Assembly (NCBI RefSeq): GCF_900591205.1 | Contig: NZ_UUPU01000064.1 | Span: forward strand, 1 to 64,000 | Source of the DNA: Pseudomonas viridiflava | GTDB taxonomy: Bacteria > Pseudomonadota > Gammaproteobacteria > Pseudomonadales > Pseudomonadaceae | Length of the DNA: 64,000 nt | Direction of reading: 5' to 3' | In this document: positions 1 through 9,219 of the stretch, piece after piece | Layout of the letters: each line of letters begins with the position of its first letter | How positions within the stretch are numbered: position 1 is the first letter of the stretch | Notes under the pieces: generated by a model | Databases searched by the model: none | Told to the model about the DNA's origin: nothing | The model's input: the letters and a program-made list of their open reading frames with translations, nothing else | Made by a program: the position numbers and the translations under genes

Positions 1-50
1 TTTTTAGCAAAACTTGCAAAGTTTTGTGTTGAGTACACACAGTGCTTTCT

Positions 51-180
51 GTGGCGAGCGGGCTTGCCCGCGTTGGGTTGCGAAGCAGCCCTGATACGAG
101 TAACCGAGTGTTACCTGAAAAAACGCGGTGACCTTTTTGGGGCCGCTTCGCAGCCCAGCGCGGGCAAGCCCGCTCGCCAC
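51..180. repeat. Long-type REP doublet
   Basis: The left end GTGGCGAGCGGGCTTGCCCG is matched by its reverse complement at the right end, about 130 bp apart. Inner arms (TTGCGAAGCAGCC near 75 and GGCCGCTTCGCAGCC near 160) make a second palindromic layer. It resembles the REP doublets (REPINs) of P. fluorescens. The same type recurs at 39849, 45710 and 58293. Confidence 0.85.
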
Positions 181-215
181 GGGAGAGCCGATTGCCAAAA
201 AGCGGCGTTCGGCCG

Positions 216-569
216 TTAGGTGCGGGTAAAAGTACCGGTGCCTTTGAGGATGTTCTGCAGGGTTTCTTCCAGCTCAGCCAGATCCGAGGCGGCGGTGGCG
301 TGGGTGATCTGCAGCTGGTCCTTGCCGCCCAGCGCATCGGCATCGCCGGCCGCCAGTTCAATCAGCAGGGTGGTGTCGCTCAAGGTGACCTTGAGCCCAT
401 CCAGGGTCGACGGCTCGTAGTCCCAGGTCAGCTCCACTTCATCTTCATCCGGGTAACGGCTGAGCATGAACATTTCGCCGTTTTTGCCGTGGCAGCAGAG
501 CATGGCCATGTTGTCTTCTTCTTCGTCGCACGGGGTGGCCATCAGTGCGTCGGTTTTAAGTTGCAGCAT
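216..569 (-). CDS. Conserved hypothetical protein, 117 aa, acidic
   Basis: I do not recognise a family with a known function. The start is the ATG at 569, which has AGGA about 7 nt upstream; the frame continues 15 codons further but without a better start. The protein is soluble and acidic, with an EEED stretch near residue 15, a Cys pair (LCC) near residue 24 and a YPDEDEVELTWDYEP segment in the middle. No signal peptide or membrane segment is seen. It lies between a REP element and the gdhB leader and is transcribed away from gdhB, so no operon partner is visible. Small proteins of this kind are common in Pseudomonas, but the role is unknown. Confidence 0.7.
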   Translation of the reverse strand: MLQLKTDALMATPCDEEEDNMAMLCCHGKNGEMFMLSRYPDEDEVELTWDYEPSTLDGLKVTLSDTTLLIELAAGDADALGGKDQLQITHATAASDLAELEETLQNILKGTGTFTRT

Positions 570-1060
570 GGGAAATCCTGTCTGGAGTAGGGCGCAGCAC
601 GGCAATTGTGCCATTGCGGCGAATTTTGTGCTGCATTCTGTGTCAGACCCAATGCATGACCTGACGGGCTGAGTCGGTCATTTCTGGTACTCGCAGGCGT
701 GAGAATAGCCGGTTTTTCTGCCGGAAAATCCGGGTTGCGCCCATCGCAACCCCGCGCCTGCTTACCGATGACCGAATATGTCGCAGCGTCGCAAGCAGCT
801 GTCTTCCTACACTCGTTAAGCTGCGCAACGGATGTGCACCTGTCTGGCGTCTGACCTGCCCGTCGTACCGTCACCCGGCGTGGTGTACATCTTATGGAAG
901 TTGTATGTGACCTCATTGTCTTGTCCAGCTTCACCCACCTGTCATCCTGATTCGTTTATGGTGCTTATTGTCACTACCTGCGAACAGAGCTGACGGTCTC
1001 CCCGCAAGGGGATAACACGCGACGCTTCCATCAATAACAAGCCCAAGCGGAGTACCACAG
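570..1060. other. Divergent intergenic region upstream of gdhB
   Basis: About 490 bp separate the divergent small gene and gdhB. Possible frames here have poor codon use and no family resemblance, so I call no gene. A GGAG 8 nt before the gdhB ATG is the only site I can name with confidence. The promoter(s) of both genes should lie here, but I see no convincing -35/-10 pair. Confidence 0.5.
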
Positions 1061-4000
1061 ATGGCGTTCTTCACCGCAGCCAGCAAGGCCGACTTCCAGC
1101 ATCAACTGCAAGCGGCACTGGCGCAGCACATCAGTGAACAGGCACTGCCACAAGTGGCGCTGTTCGCTGAGCAATTCTTCGGCATTATTTCCCTGGACGA
1201 ACTGACCCAACGTCGCCTTTCCGACCTGGCCGGTTGCACCCTGTCTGCCTGGCGCCTGCTTGAGCGCTTTGATCACACCCAACCGCAAGTGCGGGTCTAC
1301 AACCCCGATTACGAACGTCATGGCTGGCAGTCGACCCACACCGCGGTCGAAGTGCTGCACCATGACCTGCCCTTTCTGGTGGACTCGGTGCGTACCGAGC
1401 TGAACCGCCGTGGCTACAGCATCCACACCTTGCAAACCACCGTGCTCAGCGTGCGTCGCGGCAAAAAAGGCGAGTTGCTGGAAATCCTGCCCAAAGGCAC
1501 TCAGGGCGAAGGTATCCAGCAAGAATCGCTGATGTACCTGGAGATCGACCGCTGCGCCAATGCCGCCGAACTCAACGTGCTGAGCAAAGAGCTTGAGCAG
1601 GTACTGGGCGAAGTGCGCGTGGCCGTGGCTGATTTCGAGCCGATGAAAGCCAAGGTCCAGGACCTGCTGGCCGGTATCGACGCCAGCCCGTTCAGCATCG
1701 ACGGCGAAGAAAAAGCCGAGATCAAGAATTTCCTGGAATGGCTGGTGGGCAACCACTTCACGTTCCTCGGCTACGAAGAGTTTGTGGTACGTGACGAGGC
1801 GGACGGCGGGCATCTCGAATATGACGCCAGCTCGTTCCTCGGCCTGACCAAACTGCTGCGTGCCGGCCTCACCGCTGAAGACCTGCGTATCGAAGACTAC
1901 GCCGTGGCCTACCTGCGCGAGCCGACCGTGCTGTCGTTCGCCAAGGCCGCGCACCCAAGCCGCGTGCACCGTCCGGCGTATCCGGACTATGTGTCGATCC
2001 GTGAGATCAACGCCGACGGCAAGGTCATCAAGGAACACCGTTTCATGGGCCTGTACACCTCCTCGGTGTATGGCGAAAGCGTGCGGGTGATCCCTTATAT
2101 CCGCCGCAAGGTGGCGGAAATCGAACGCCGCTCGGGCTTCCAGCCCAAGGCGCATTTGGGCAAAGAGCTGGCTCAAGTGGTTGAAGTGCTGCCGCGTGAC
2201 GACCTGTTCCAGACCCCGGTCGACGAGCTGTTCAGCACCGTGATGTCGATTGTGCAGATCCAGGAACGCAACAAAATCCGCGTGTTCCTGCGCAAAGACC
2301 CGTACGGTCGTTTCTGCTACTGCCTGGCCTACGTGCCGCGTGACATCTATTCCACCGAAGTGCGCCAGAAGATCCAGCAAGTGTTGATGGATCGCCTGAA
2401 AGCCTCGGACTGCGAATTCTGGACCTTCTTCTCCGAATCCGTGTTGGCGCGTGTACAGCTGATTCTGCGGGTAGACCCCAAGAACCGCCTGGACATCGAC
2501 CCGCTGCAACTGGAAAAAGAAGTGGTGCAGGCGTGCCGCAGCTGGCAGGACGACTACTCAAGCCTGGTGGTCGAAAGCTTCGGCGAAGCCCACGGCACCA
2601 ACGTGCTGGCGGACTTCCCGAAAGGCTTCCCGGCCGGCTACCGAGAGCGTTTCGCCGCGCATTCGGCTGTGGTCGACATGCAGCACCTGCTCAGCCTGAC
2701 CGAAGCCAACCCGCTGGTGATGAGCTTCTACCAGCCGCTGGGCCAGGTTTCCGGCCAACGCGAACTGCATTGCAAGCTGTACCACGCCGATACCCCGCTG
2801 GCGCTGTCCGACGTATTGCCGATTCTGGAAAACCTCGGCCTGCGCGTATTGGGTGAGTTCCCGTACCGCCTGCGTCACGCCAACGGCCGCGAGTTCTGGA
2901 TCCATGACTTCGCGTTTATCGCCGCCGAAGGCGTGAACCTGGATATCCAGCAGCTCAATGACACCCTGCAGGACGCGTTCGTGCACATCGTGCACGGCGA
3001 CGCCGAAAACGATGCGTTCAACCGCCTGGTACTCACCGCCGGCCTGCCATGGCGCGACGTCGCGCTGCTGCGTGCTTACGCCCGTTACCTGAAGCAGATC
3101 CGCCTGGGCTTCGACCTGGGTTATATCGCCAGCACCCTGAACAACCACACCGACATCGCCCGCGAGTTGACCCGGTTGTTCAAGACCCGCTTCTACCTGG
3201 CGCGCAAGCTCACCGCCGATGACCTGGAAGACAAGCAGCAACGCCTGGAACAAGCAATTCTGACGGCTCTGGACGATGTTCAGGTGCTCAACGAAGACCG
3301 CATCCTGCGTCGCTATCTCGACCTGATCAAGGCCACTCTGCGTACCAACTTCTACCAGACCGATGCCAACGGCCAGAACAAGTCGTACTTCAGCTTCAAG
3401 TTCAATCCGCATGCGATCCCGGAGCTGCCGAAGCCGGTGCCGAAGTTTGAAATCTTCGTCTACTCGCCGCGTGTCGAAGGCGTGCACCTGCGCTTTGGCA
3501 ACGTGGCACGTGGTGGCCTGCGCTGGTCCGACCGTGAGGAAGACTTCCGTACCGAAGTGCTGGGTCTGGTAAAAGCCCAGCAAGTGAAGAACTCGGTGAT
3601 CGTACCGGTGGGCGCCAAGGGCGGCTTCCTGCCGCGTCGCCTGCCATTGGGCGGCACCCGGGACGAGATCGCGGCCGAGGGCATCGCCTGCTACCGCATC
3701 TTCATTTCCGGCCTGCTGGACATCACCGACAACCTGAAAGACGGCGCCCTGGTGCCACCGGCCAACGTCGTGCGCCATGACGACGATGACCCGTACCTGG
3801 TAGTGGCGGCGGACAAGGGCACAGCGACCTTCTCCGACATCGCCAACGGCATCGCCATCGACTACGGCTTCTGGCTGGGCGATGCGTTCGCCTCCGGTGG
3901 TTCCGCGGGTTACGACCACAAGAAAATGGGCATCACCGCCAAAGGCGCGTGGGTGGGTGTGCAGCGTCACTTCCGTGAGCGCGGCATCAATGTGCAGGAA

Positions 4001-5929
4001 GACAGCATCACTGTGGTCGGCGTCGGCGACATGGCCGGTGACGTGTTCGGTAACGGCTTGCTGATGTCCGACAAGCTGCAACTGGTCGCGGCCTTCAACC
4101 ATCTGCATATCTTTATCGACCCTAACCCGACCCCGGCCAACAGCTTCGCTGAGCGTCAGCGCCTGTTCGACTTGCCGCGTTCGGCCTGGACCGACTACGA
4201 CACCAGCATCATGTCCGAAGGCGGCGGTATCTTCTCGCGCAGCGCGAAAAGCATTGCCATCTCGCCACAGATGAAAGAACGCTTCGACATTTCGGCCGAC
4301 AAGCTGACCCCGACCGAACTGCTGAACGCCTTGCTCAAGGCGCCGGTGGACCTGTTGTGGAACGGCGGTATCGGTACGTACGTCAAGGCCAGCACCGAAA
4401 GCCACGCCGATGTGGGCGACAAGGCCAACGACGCGCTGCGCGTCAACGGCAACGAGTTGCGCTGCAAGGTAGTGGGCGAGGGCGGTAACCTCGGCATGAC
4501 CCAGCTGGGTCGTGTGGAATTCGGCCTCAACGGCGGCGGTTCCAACACCGACTTCATCGACAACGCCGGTGGCGTTGACTGCTCCGACCACGAAGTGAAC
4601 ATCAAAATCCTGCTCAACGAAGTGGTGCAGGCCGGTGACATGACCGACAAGCAGCGCAACCAGTTGCTCGCGAGCATGACCGACGAAGTCGGCAACCTGG
4701 TGTTGGGCAACAACTACAAGCAGACCCAGGCCCTGTCCCTGGCTGCGCGCCGTGCATACGAGCGTGCCGCCGAGTACAAACGCCTGATGAGCGACCTGGA
4801 AGGCCGTGGCAAGCTGGACCGTGCCATCGAGTACCTGCCGACCGAGGAGCAGCTCACCGAGCGCGCCTCTACCGGCAAGGGCCTGACCCGTCCGGAGCTG
4901 TCGGTGTTGATCTCCTACAGCAAGATCGACCTCAAGGAAGCCTTGCTCAAGTCGCTGGTGCCGGATGACGACTACCTGACCCGTGACATGGAGACCGCGT
5001 TCCCGCCGAGCCTGGTCGCCAAGTTCGGCGAAGCGATGCGTCGCCATCGCCTGAAGCGCGAGATCGTCAGCACCCAGATCGCCAACGACCTGGTCAACCA
5101 CATGGGCATCACCTTCGTGCAGCGACTCAAAGAGTCGACCGGCATGAGCCCGGCGAACGTGGCGGGCGCTTATGTGATCGTGCGCGACATCTTCCACCTT
5201 CCGCACTGGTTCCGTCAGATCGAAGCCCTGGACCACCAGGTGTGTGCCGACGTGCAACTGGAGCTGATGGACGAGCTGATGCGCCTGGGCCGCCGCGCTA
5301 CGCGCTGGTTCCTGCGCAGCCGTCGCAACGAGCAGGACGCCGGGCGTGATACCGCGCACTTTGGGCCGCACCTGGCGGCGTTGGGCCTCAAGCTCGACGA
5401 ACTGCTGGAAGGTCCGACCCGTGAAGGTTGGCAGACCCGCTACCAGGCGTACACCGAAGCCGGTGTGCCTGAGTTGCTGGCGCGCATGGTTGCAGGCACT
5501 ACTCACCTGTACACCTTGCTGCCGATCATCGAGGCCGCCGATGTCACCGGGCATGACGCCGCCGAAGTGGCCAAAGCCTACTTCGCCGTCGGCAGCGCTC
5601 TGGACTTGCCGTGGTATCTGCAGCAGATCAGCGATCTGCCGGTGGGCAACAACTGGCAGGCCCAGGCCCGCGAAGCCTTCCGCGACGACGTGGACTGGCA
5701 GCAACGGGCGATCACCATCTCGGTACTGCAAATGGCCGACGCGCCACAAGACATGGAAGCCCGCGTGGCCCTGTGGCTTGAGCAGCACCAGGACATGGCT
5801 GATCGCTGGCGCGCCATGATGGTGGAAATTCGTGCCGCAGTCGGCACGGACTACGCCATGTACGCGGTGGCCAACCGTGAGTTGCTGGACCTGGCGTTGA
5901 GCGGTCAGTCGGTGCTGCAACCGGCTTGA
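1061..5929 (+). CDS. gdhB: NAD-specific glutamate dehydrogenase, large 180-kDa type
   Basis: Catalyses oxidative deamination of glutamate to 2-oxoglutarate with NAD+, mainly in catabolism of glutamate, arginine and related amino acids, in the cytosol. The 1622 residues match the large L_180 class (about 1600 aa in Pseudomonas). The N-terminal third holds the ACT-like regulatory domains. The catalytic domain carries GGLRWSDREEDFRTEVLGL and the lysine-bearing VIVPVGAKGGF (about residues 820-860). The NAD-binding segment VGVGDMAGDVFGNG lies near residue 986. The C-terminal helical domain runs to the end. GGAG 8 nt before the ATG supports the start. The gene is monocistronic and is followed by an intrinsic terminator. 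No frameshift is seen. Confidence 0.97.
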   Translation: MAFFTAASKADFQHQLQAALAQHISEQALPQVALFAEQFFGIISLDELTQRRLSDLAGCTLSAWRLLERFDHTQPQVRVYNPDYERHGWQSTHTAVEVLHHDLPFLVDSVRTELNRRGYSIHTLQTTVLSVRRGKKGELLEILPKGTQGEGIQQESLMYLEIDRCANAAELNVLSKELEQVLGEVRVAVADFEPMKAKVQDLLAGIDASPFSIDGEEKAEIKNFLEWLVGNHFTFLGYEEFVVRDEADGGHLEYDASSFLGLTKLLRAGLTAEDLRIEDYAVAYLREPTVLSFAKAAHPSRVHRPAYPDYVSIREINADGKVIKEHRFMGLYTSSVYGESVRVIPYIRRKVAEIERRSGFQPKAHLGKELAQVVEVLPRDDLFQTPVDELFSTVMSIVQIQERNKIRVFLRKDPYGRFCYCLAYVPRDIYSTEVRQKIQQVLMDRLKASDCEFWTFFSESVLARVQLILRVDPKNRLDIDPLQLEKEVVQACRSWQDDYSSLVVESFGEAHGTNVLADFPKGFPAGYRERFAAHSAVVDMQHLLSLTEANPLVMSFYQPLGQVSGQRELHCKLYHADTPLALSDVLPILENLGLRVLGEFPYRLRHANGREFWIHDFAFIAAEGVNLDIQQLNDTLQDAFVHIVHGDAENDAFNRLVLTAGLPWRDVALLRAYARYLKQIRLGFDLGYIASTLNNHTDIARELTRLFKTRFYLARKLTADDLEDKQQRLEQAILTALDDVQVLNEDRILRRYLDLIKATLRTNFYQTDANGQNKSYFSFKFNPHAIPELPKPVPKFEIFVYSPRVEGVHLRFGNVARGGLRWSDREEDFRTEVLGLVKAQQVKNSVIVPVGAKGGFLPRRLPLGGTRDEIAAEGIACYRIFISGLLDITDNLKDGALVPPANVVRHDDDDPYLVVAADKGTATFSDIANGIAIDYGFWLGDAFASGGSAGYDHKKMGITAKGAWVGVQRHFRERGINVQEDSITVVGVGDMAGDVFGNGLLMSDKLQLVAAFNHLHIFIDPNPTPANSFAERQRLFDLPRSAWTDYDTSIMSEGGGIFSRSAKSIAISPQMKERFDISADKLTPTELLNALLKAPVDLLWNGGIGTYVKASTESHADVGDKANDALRVNGNELRCKVVGEGGNLGMTQLGRVEFGLNGGGSNTDFIDNAGGVDCSDHEVNIKILLNEVVQAGDMTDKQRNQLLASMTDEVGNLVLGNNYKQTQALSLAARRAYERAAEYKRLMSDLEGRGKLDRAIEYLPTEEQLTERASTGKGLTRPELSVLISYSKIDLKEALLKSLVPDDDYLTRDMETAFPPSLVAKFGEAMRRHRLKREIVSTQIANDLVNHMGITFVQRLKESTGMSPANVAGAYVIVRDIFHLPHWFRQIEALDHQVCADVQLELMDELMRLGRRATRWFLRSRRNEQDAGRDTAHFGPHLAALGLKLDELLEGPTREGWQTRYQAYTEAGVPELLARMVAGTTHLYTLLPIIEAADVTGHDAAEVAKAYFAVGSALDLPWYLQQISDLPVGNNWQAQAREAFRDDVDWQQRAITISVLQMADAPQDMEARVALWLEQHQDMADRWRAMMVEIRAAVGTDYAMYAVANRELLDLALSGQSVLQPA

Positions 5930-5946
5930 TCCCTCGGTAAAACAAA

Positions 5947-5980
5947 AGCCCCTGCAGTGTGAGATGCAGGGGCTTTTTTG
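5947..5980 (+). terminator. Intrinsic terminator of gdhB
   Basis: Perfect 10-bp stem AGCCCCTGCA / TGCAGGGGCT with an 8-nt loop, followed by a T run, 18 bp after the gdhB stop. Confidence 0.93.
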
Positions 5981-6013
5981 TTGGAACACTATTTATCAAG
6001 TAACAGGGCGCTC

Positions 6014-6104
6014 ATGTGGGAGGGGGCTTGCCCCCGATAGCGGTGAGCCAGTCATTCAAAGGTTGACTGACCCACTGCCATCGGGGGCAAGCCCCCTCCC
6101 ACAT
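6014..6104. repeat. Short-type REP doublet (about 90 bp)
   Basis: ATGTGGGAGGGGGCTTGCC at the left is mirrored by GGCAAGCCCCCTCCCACAT at the right, enclosing a roughly 50-bp spacer. It lies between the convergent gdhB and GntR genes. Confidence 0.88.
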
Positions 6105-6126
6105 TTTGCAGGTGCATGACTTGGGA

Positions 6127-6813
6127 TCAGTGGTGTTTCAGCAACTTGGATTCCAGGTGATCCAGGTGTTGGGTCATCAGGGCCACTGCGGCGGTTGAGT
6201 CGCGCTGTTCAATCGCATCCACAATCGCCACATGCTCCTGCCACGCGCAATACGTGCAGGCTTTGGCCTCATATTGCGCAATGATCAACGAGGTCAACGG
6301 CACCAGGCTGTTGAGGAACTGTGCCAATGGCGCGTTGCCCGCCATCGCTGCCAGTTGCAGATGGAACTCCCCGGAAAGCCGAATCGCCGGCCCACGCTGA
6401 TCACGCTCGATGCACTCACGTTCCCGCGCGATCAGCTCGCGCAACTGGCGTACTTGCGCGGCGGTGGCCTGGGCGCAGGCCAGTTGCACCACGGTGATTT
6501 CGGTCATGCGCCGCGCTTCGAGGATCTGCCGCGTCTGCTGCGCGTCCGGCGCAGCGACCTGGGCACGCTGGTTGGGGCGCAGTATCACCACTTGCTGGTG
6601 GGACAGCTTAGCCAGCACCCGACGGATCACGCTGCGGCTCACGCCAAAGGTTTCGCCCAAGCCTTCTTCGGTAAAGCGGCTGGAAGGGGCGATGCGTTGT
6701 TCGAGGATGGCGTCGAACAGCCGTGGGTAGATGTCATCCACCGAGGGCTTTTTGCCCGCCACCAGGCGCAGGGCAGGGAGTATGGATTCGCGTTGCAGGG
6801 CGTGGGCGTTCAT
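6127..6813 (-). CDS. GntR-family transcriptional regulator, FCD subfamily
   Basis: A 228-residue DNA-binding regulator. The N-terminal winged helix-turn-helix (residues about 25-90) has the typical FTEEGLGETFGVSRSVIRRVLAKL helices. The C-terminal FCD ligand domain (about 95-220) includes the metal-ligand type FHLQLAAMAGN segment and a late EHVAIVDAIEQRD motif. FCD regulators usually sense carboxylic acids or related metabolites. Its start is 17 nt downstream of the stop of a second FCD regulator on the same strand, so the two are probably cotranscribed. A DctA-type transporter lies upstream on the same strand. The effector cannot be read from the sequence. Confidence 0.88.
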   Translation of the reverse strand: MNAHALQRESILPALRLVAGKKPSVDDIYPRLFDAILEQRIAPSSRFTEEGLGETFGVSRSVIRRVLAKLSHQQVVILRPNQRAQVAAPDAQQTRQILEARRMTEITVVQLACAQATAAQVRQLRELIARERECIERDQRGPAIRLSGEFHLQLAAMAGNAPLAQFLNSLVPLTSLIIAQYEAKACTYCAWQEHVAIVDAIEQRDSTAAVALMTQHLDHLESKLLKHH

Positions 6814-6830
6814 GGCCGGTCTCCAAAAAA

Positions 6831-7532
6831 TCAGCTACCCAGGTGGTCGTCCGGGATGTTCAAGCGAATGCCCATGCGCAGACCTTCCTGAAGGATGTGC
6901 CGACGCATTTCGGCGCTGGCCACGGCGCTGTTTTTATTGCGGATGGCGCGCACCACGGCTTCGTTTTCCTGCAGGCGCTCTGCCAGGTGTTCGGGCGAAT
7001 TACGCAGCACTTGCGCGCTTTGCTTGAGCGCATTGCTGGTTTGTTGCACCACGTTCTGGAAGATCGGATTGGAGGTGAGGGCGAACAATTCTTCGTGGAA
7101 GCCGATGTAGGCGTTCATGCCCGCTTCGGCGTCCCCTGCGTCGAGGGCTTCGCGCATGTCCATCAGGGTCAGGCGCAGTTGGCCGACTTCCTTGCTGCTG
7201 ATGGACTGGGCCACCAGCCCGACAATAAACGGTTCGAGGGTGTAGCGCAGTTGCAGGATATCTTCGAGGCTGGCGTCGGCCACCGCGTCGCTGGATTGGG
7301 TGTCGCTGACACTGGTTTCCAGCACCACTACGCCTTTACCGGGCATGGAACGCACCAGGCCCAGGGTTTCCAGCACGATCACGGCTTCGCGCAGGCTGGG
7401 GCGGCTGATGCCCATCTGTTCGGCCAGCTCGCGTTGGCCGGGGAGCATTTCGCCCCGGCGCCACTGGCCCCGCGCCAAGGCGGCGCGGAGTTTTTCTACG
7501 ACTGAATTGACGACGGTTGAGGTGCTGATCAC
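6831..7532 (-). CDS. GntR-family transcriptional regulator, FadR/FCD type
   Basis: A 233-residue regulator with an N-terminal winged HTH (LAEQMGISRPSLREAVIVLETLGLV, about residues 36-60) and a C-terminal FCD helical domain. I place the start at the GTG at 7532, because AAGGAG sits 8 nt before it. An ATG 30 nt further upstream would put that SD inside the gene and has no SD of its own. It is followed after 17 nt by another GntR/FCD gene and preceded by a DctA-type transporter gene, a likely target. A TTGCAAATACAA element at 7551-7562, just upstream, may be an autoregulatory site (weak). Confidence 0.9.
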   Translation of the reverse strand: MISTSTVVNSVVEKLRAALARGQWRRGEMLPGQRELAEQMGISRPSLREAVIVLETLGLVRSMPGKGVVVLETSVSDTQSSDAVADASLEDILQLRYTLEPFIVGLVAQSISSKEVGQLRLTLMDMREALDAGDAEAGMNAYIGFHEELFALTSNPIFQNVVQQTSNALKQSAQVLRNSPEHLAERLQENEAVVRAIRNKNSAVASAEMRRHILQEGLRMGIRLNIPDDHLGS

Positions 7533-7586
7533 GTCTACGTCTCCTTGATGTTGCAAATACAATAATTAATCCAGTGGAAATTCCTT

Positions 7587-7673
7587 GTGGGAGGGGGCTT
7601 GCCCCCGATGGCAGTGTGTCAGCTAAAGCATTTGTTACTGATTCACCGCTATCGGGGGCAAGCCCCCTCTCAC
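7587..7673. repeat. Short-type REP doublet
   Basis: GTGGGAGGGGGCTTGCCCCC is mirrored by GGGGGCAAGCCCCCTCTCAC about 87 bp apart. It lies between the dctA-like gene and the GntR pair. Confidence 0.87.
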
Positions 7674-7676
7674 CTT

Positions 7677-8987
7677 TCAGAACTCCTGATGCGCCGGCAA
7701 TACCGGCTTCTTGGCCTGGAAGGCATAGCCTTGCTGGCCGTCGAGCACCTTGTTCGCACGTTGGATATCAATGTCTTTTTCCCAGCGGGCAATGGCCACG
7801 GTGGCGACGCAGTTGCCGATCAGGTTAGTCAGCGCACGCCCAATGCCCATGAACCAGTCCACCGCCAGCACCAGCACCAGGCCGACCACCGGAATTGCCG
7901 GGATCGCGGTAAGGGTGGCCGCCAGAATCACCAGCGCGGAGCCTGGAATCCCATGAGCGCCTTTGGAGGTGATCAGCGACACCAGCAGGATGGTCAGCAA
8001 GTCAGTCATCGACAGCGGTGTGCCGGTGGCGTTGGCGATAAACACGATGGCCAGGGTCAGGTAGATCGAGAACCCGTCGAGGTTGAACGAATACCCGGTT
8101 GGAATCACCAGGCCCACCGTGGAGCTGCCGATCCCCAAATGCTCGAGCTTGCGCATGATCTGCGGCAACACGGCGTCGGAGGAGGCGGTGCCCATCACGA
8201 TCAGCAGTTCTTCACGCAGGTACTTGAGCAGCGGCAGCATGCGCAGGCCCGACAAGCGCATCACCAGCCCGAGGATCAGCGCGACGAAGGCGAAGCAGGT
8301 CAGGTAGAACAGGCCCACCAGGCTGCCCAGGTGTTGCAGGGAATCCAGGCCATAGGTGCTGGTGGTGAAGGCGATGGCGCCGAACACGCCGATCGGCGCC
8401 AGGCGCACGATCATGCCCATGATGCGGAAAATGATGTGGCTCAGTTCATTGATCAACCGCGAGATGCCCGAAGCGGCTTCGCCCACCAGGTTCAGCGCGC
8501 TGCCGAACAGCACCGAGAACAGCAGCACTTGCAGCACGTTGTTGTCGGCGAAGGCGCCGATCACCGAGTTGGGGATCAGGTCCATCAGAAACTGGCTGGT
8601 GCCGTTGATGTGCTGGCCCTTGTCGGCCAGTTCATTCAGGCCCGCGGAGGAGAGCTGCTCCAAGTGGATATTGGCGCCTTGGCCGATGCCGGTGCTGAAG
8701 GCCATGATCAGGCCGATCACCAGGGCGATGGTGGTGAGCACTTCAAAGTAGATCACCGACTTGAGGCCGATGCGCCCGACCTTTTTCAAGTCGCCGGCGC
8801 CGGAAATACCGCTGACCACCACGCAGAACACGATCAGGCCAATCAGCATCTTGATCAGCTTGATAAAGCCGTCACCCAGGGGTTTGAGTTGCGAGGAGAA
8901 TTCGGGAAGGGCCAGGCCGCAGGCGATGCCGAGCATCAGGCCAATCACGACTTGCAGGAAAATCGAACGCGAGCACCATCTGAGCAT
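7677..8987 (-). CDS. DctA-type C4-dicarboxylate/cation symporter
   Basis: A 436-residue inner-membrane symporter of the DAACS family. It aligns by eye with DctA along its length: KPLGDGFIKLIKMLIG near residue 35, LAPIGVFGAIAF near 190, the substrate hairpin EELLIVMGTASSDAVLPQ near 260, and IPTGYSFNLDG near 300. The sequence differs from housekeeping DctA at key places (GTASSD rather than GTSSSE; NLDGFS rather than NLDGTS), so this may be a paralogue with a different acid as substrate. Two FCD regulators lie downstream on the same strand, and two GntR-like palindromes lie upstream. The C-terminus ends 4 bp from a REP element. dctA is the nearest name, but the substrate is uncertain. Confidence 0.88.
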   Translation of the reverse strand: MLRWCSRSIFLQVVIGLMLGIACGLALPEFSSQLKPLGDGFIKLIKMLIGLIVFCVVVSGISGAGDLKKVGRIGLKSVIYFEVLTTIALVIGLIMAFSTGIGQGANIHLEQLSSAGLNELADKGQHINGTSQFLMDLIPNSVIGAFADNNVLQVLLFSVLFGSALNLVGEAASGISRLINELSHIIFRIMGMIVRLAPIGVFGAIAFTTSTYGLDSLQHLGSLVGLFYLTCFAFVALILGLVMRLSGLRMLPLLKYLREELLIVMGTASSDAVLPQIMRKLEHLGIGSSTVGLVIPTGYSFNLDGFSIYLTLAIVFIANATGTPLSMTDLLTILLVSLITSKGAHGIPGSALVILAATLTAIPAIPVVGLVLVLAVDWFMGIGRALTNLIGNCVATVAIARWEKDIDIQRANKVLDGQQGYAFQAKKPVLPAHQEF

Positions 8988-9036
8988 GGGAGGGATCTCT
9001 ATTCGGTGCCCTGGTGGTTCCAGGGCTTAATTGTTG

Positions 9037-9056
9037 TGGTCTTACCGGTAAGTCCA
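9037..9056. promoter_or_regulatory. Candidate GntR operator upstream of the DctA-type gene
   Basis: TGGTCTTACC followed directly by GGTAAGTCCA forms a 20-bp palindrome with one mismatched position per arm. It is about 50 bp upstream of the transporter start. TGGT-N3-ACC is the core used by many FadR-like GntR proteins, and two such regulators are encoded just downstream of the transporter. Inference only. Confidence 0.45.
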
Positions 9057-9128
9057 GTGCGTGGCCAGTCTACGCCGGGTTTTTTTGAAATAACAAGTCA
9101 TTATTCGTCGGTTGACGGGTCCCGGTCT

Positions 9129-9140
9129 GACCAGTTGGTC
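9129..9140. promoter_or_regulatory. Palindrome in the dctA-like/tag intergenic region
   Basis: GACCAGTTGGTC is an inverted repeat with two central bases, preceded by GGTCTGACC. It could be a second GntR-type site or belong to tag, which starts 80 bp downstream. Confidence 0.3.
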
Positions 9141-9219
9141 GGCGAGGGTGATGCTTGAGCGGTTGGCGGGTTGGAAAAATTTTCGCTTATCATCCGCCGC
9201 TCGGCACATGAGGTGATGG

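Noticed and set aside
51..180. Inverted repeats considered as CRISPR repeats or transposon ends
   Set aside because: Units are inverted and dispersed, not direct and regularly spaced, and no transposase or cas gene is present. They fit REP/REPIN elements.
542..934. 130-codon frame in the gdhB upstream region
   Set aside because: Overlaps the start of the small gene at 216-569, has poor codon use and no SD.
2558..5989. 1143-codon open frame antisense to gdhB
   Set aside because: Typical mirror frame of a GC-rich gene; rich in His, Gln and Val, no family pattern and no SD. gdhB on the other strand is certain.
8988..9219. Search for a tRNA or small RNA in this and other gaps
   Set aside because: No cloverleaf or conserved tRNA box could be found by eye in any gap of the window.
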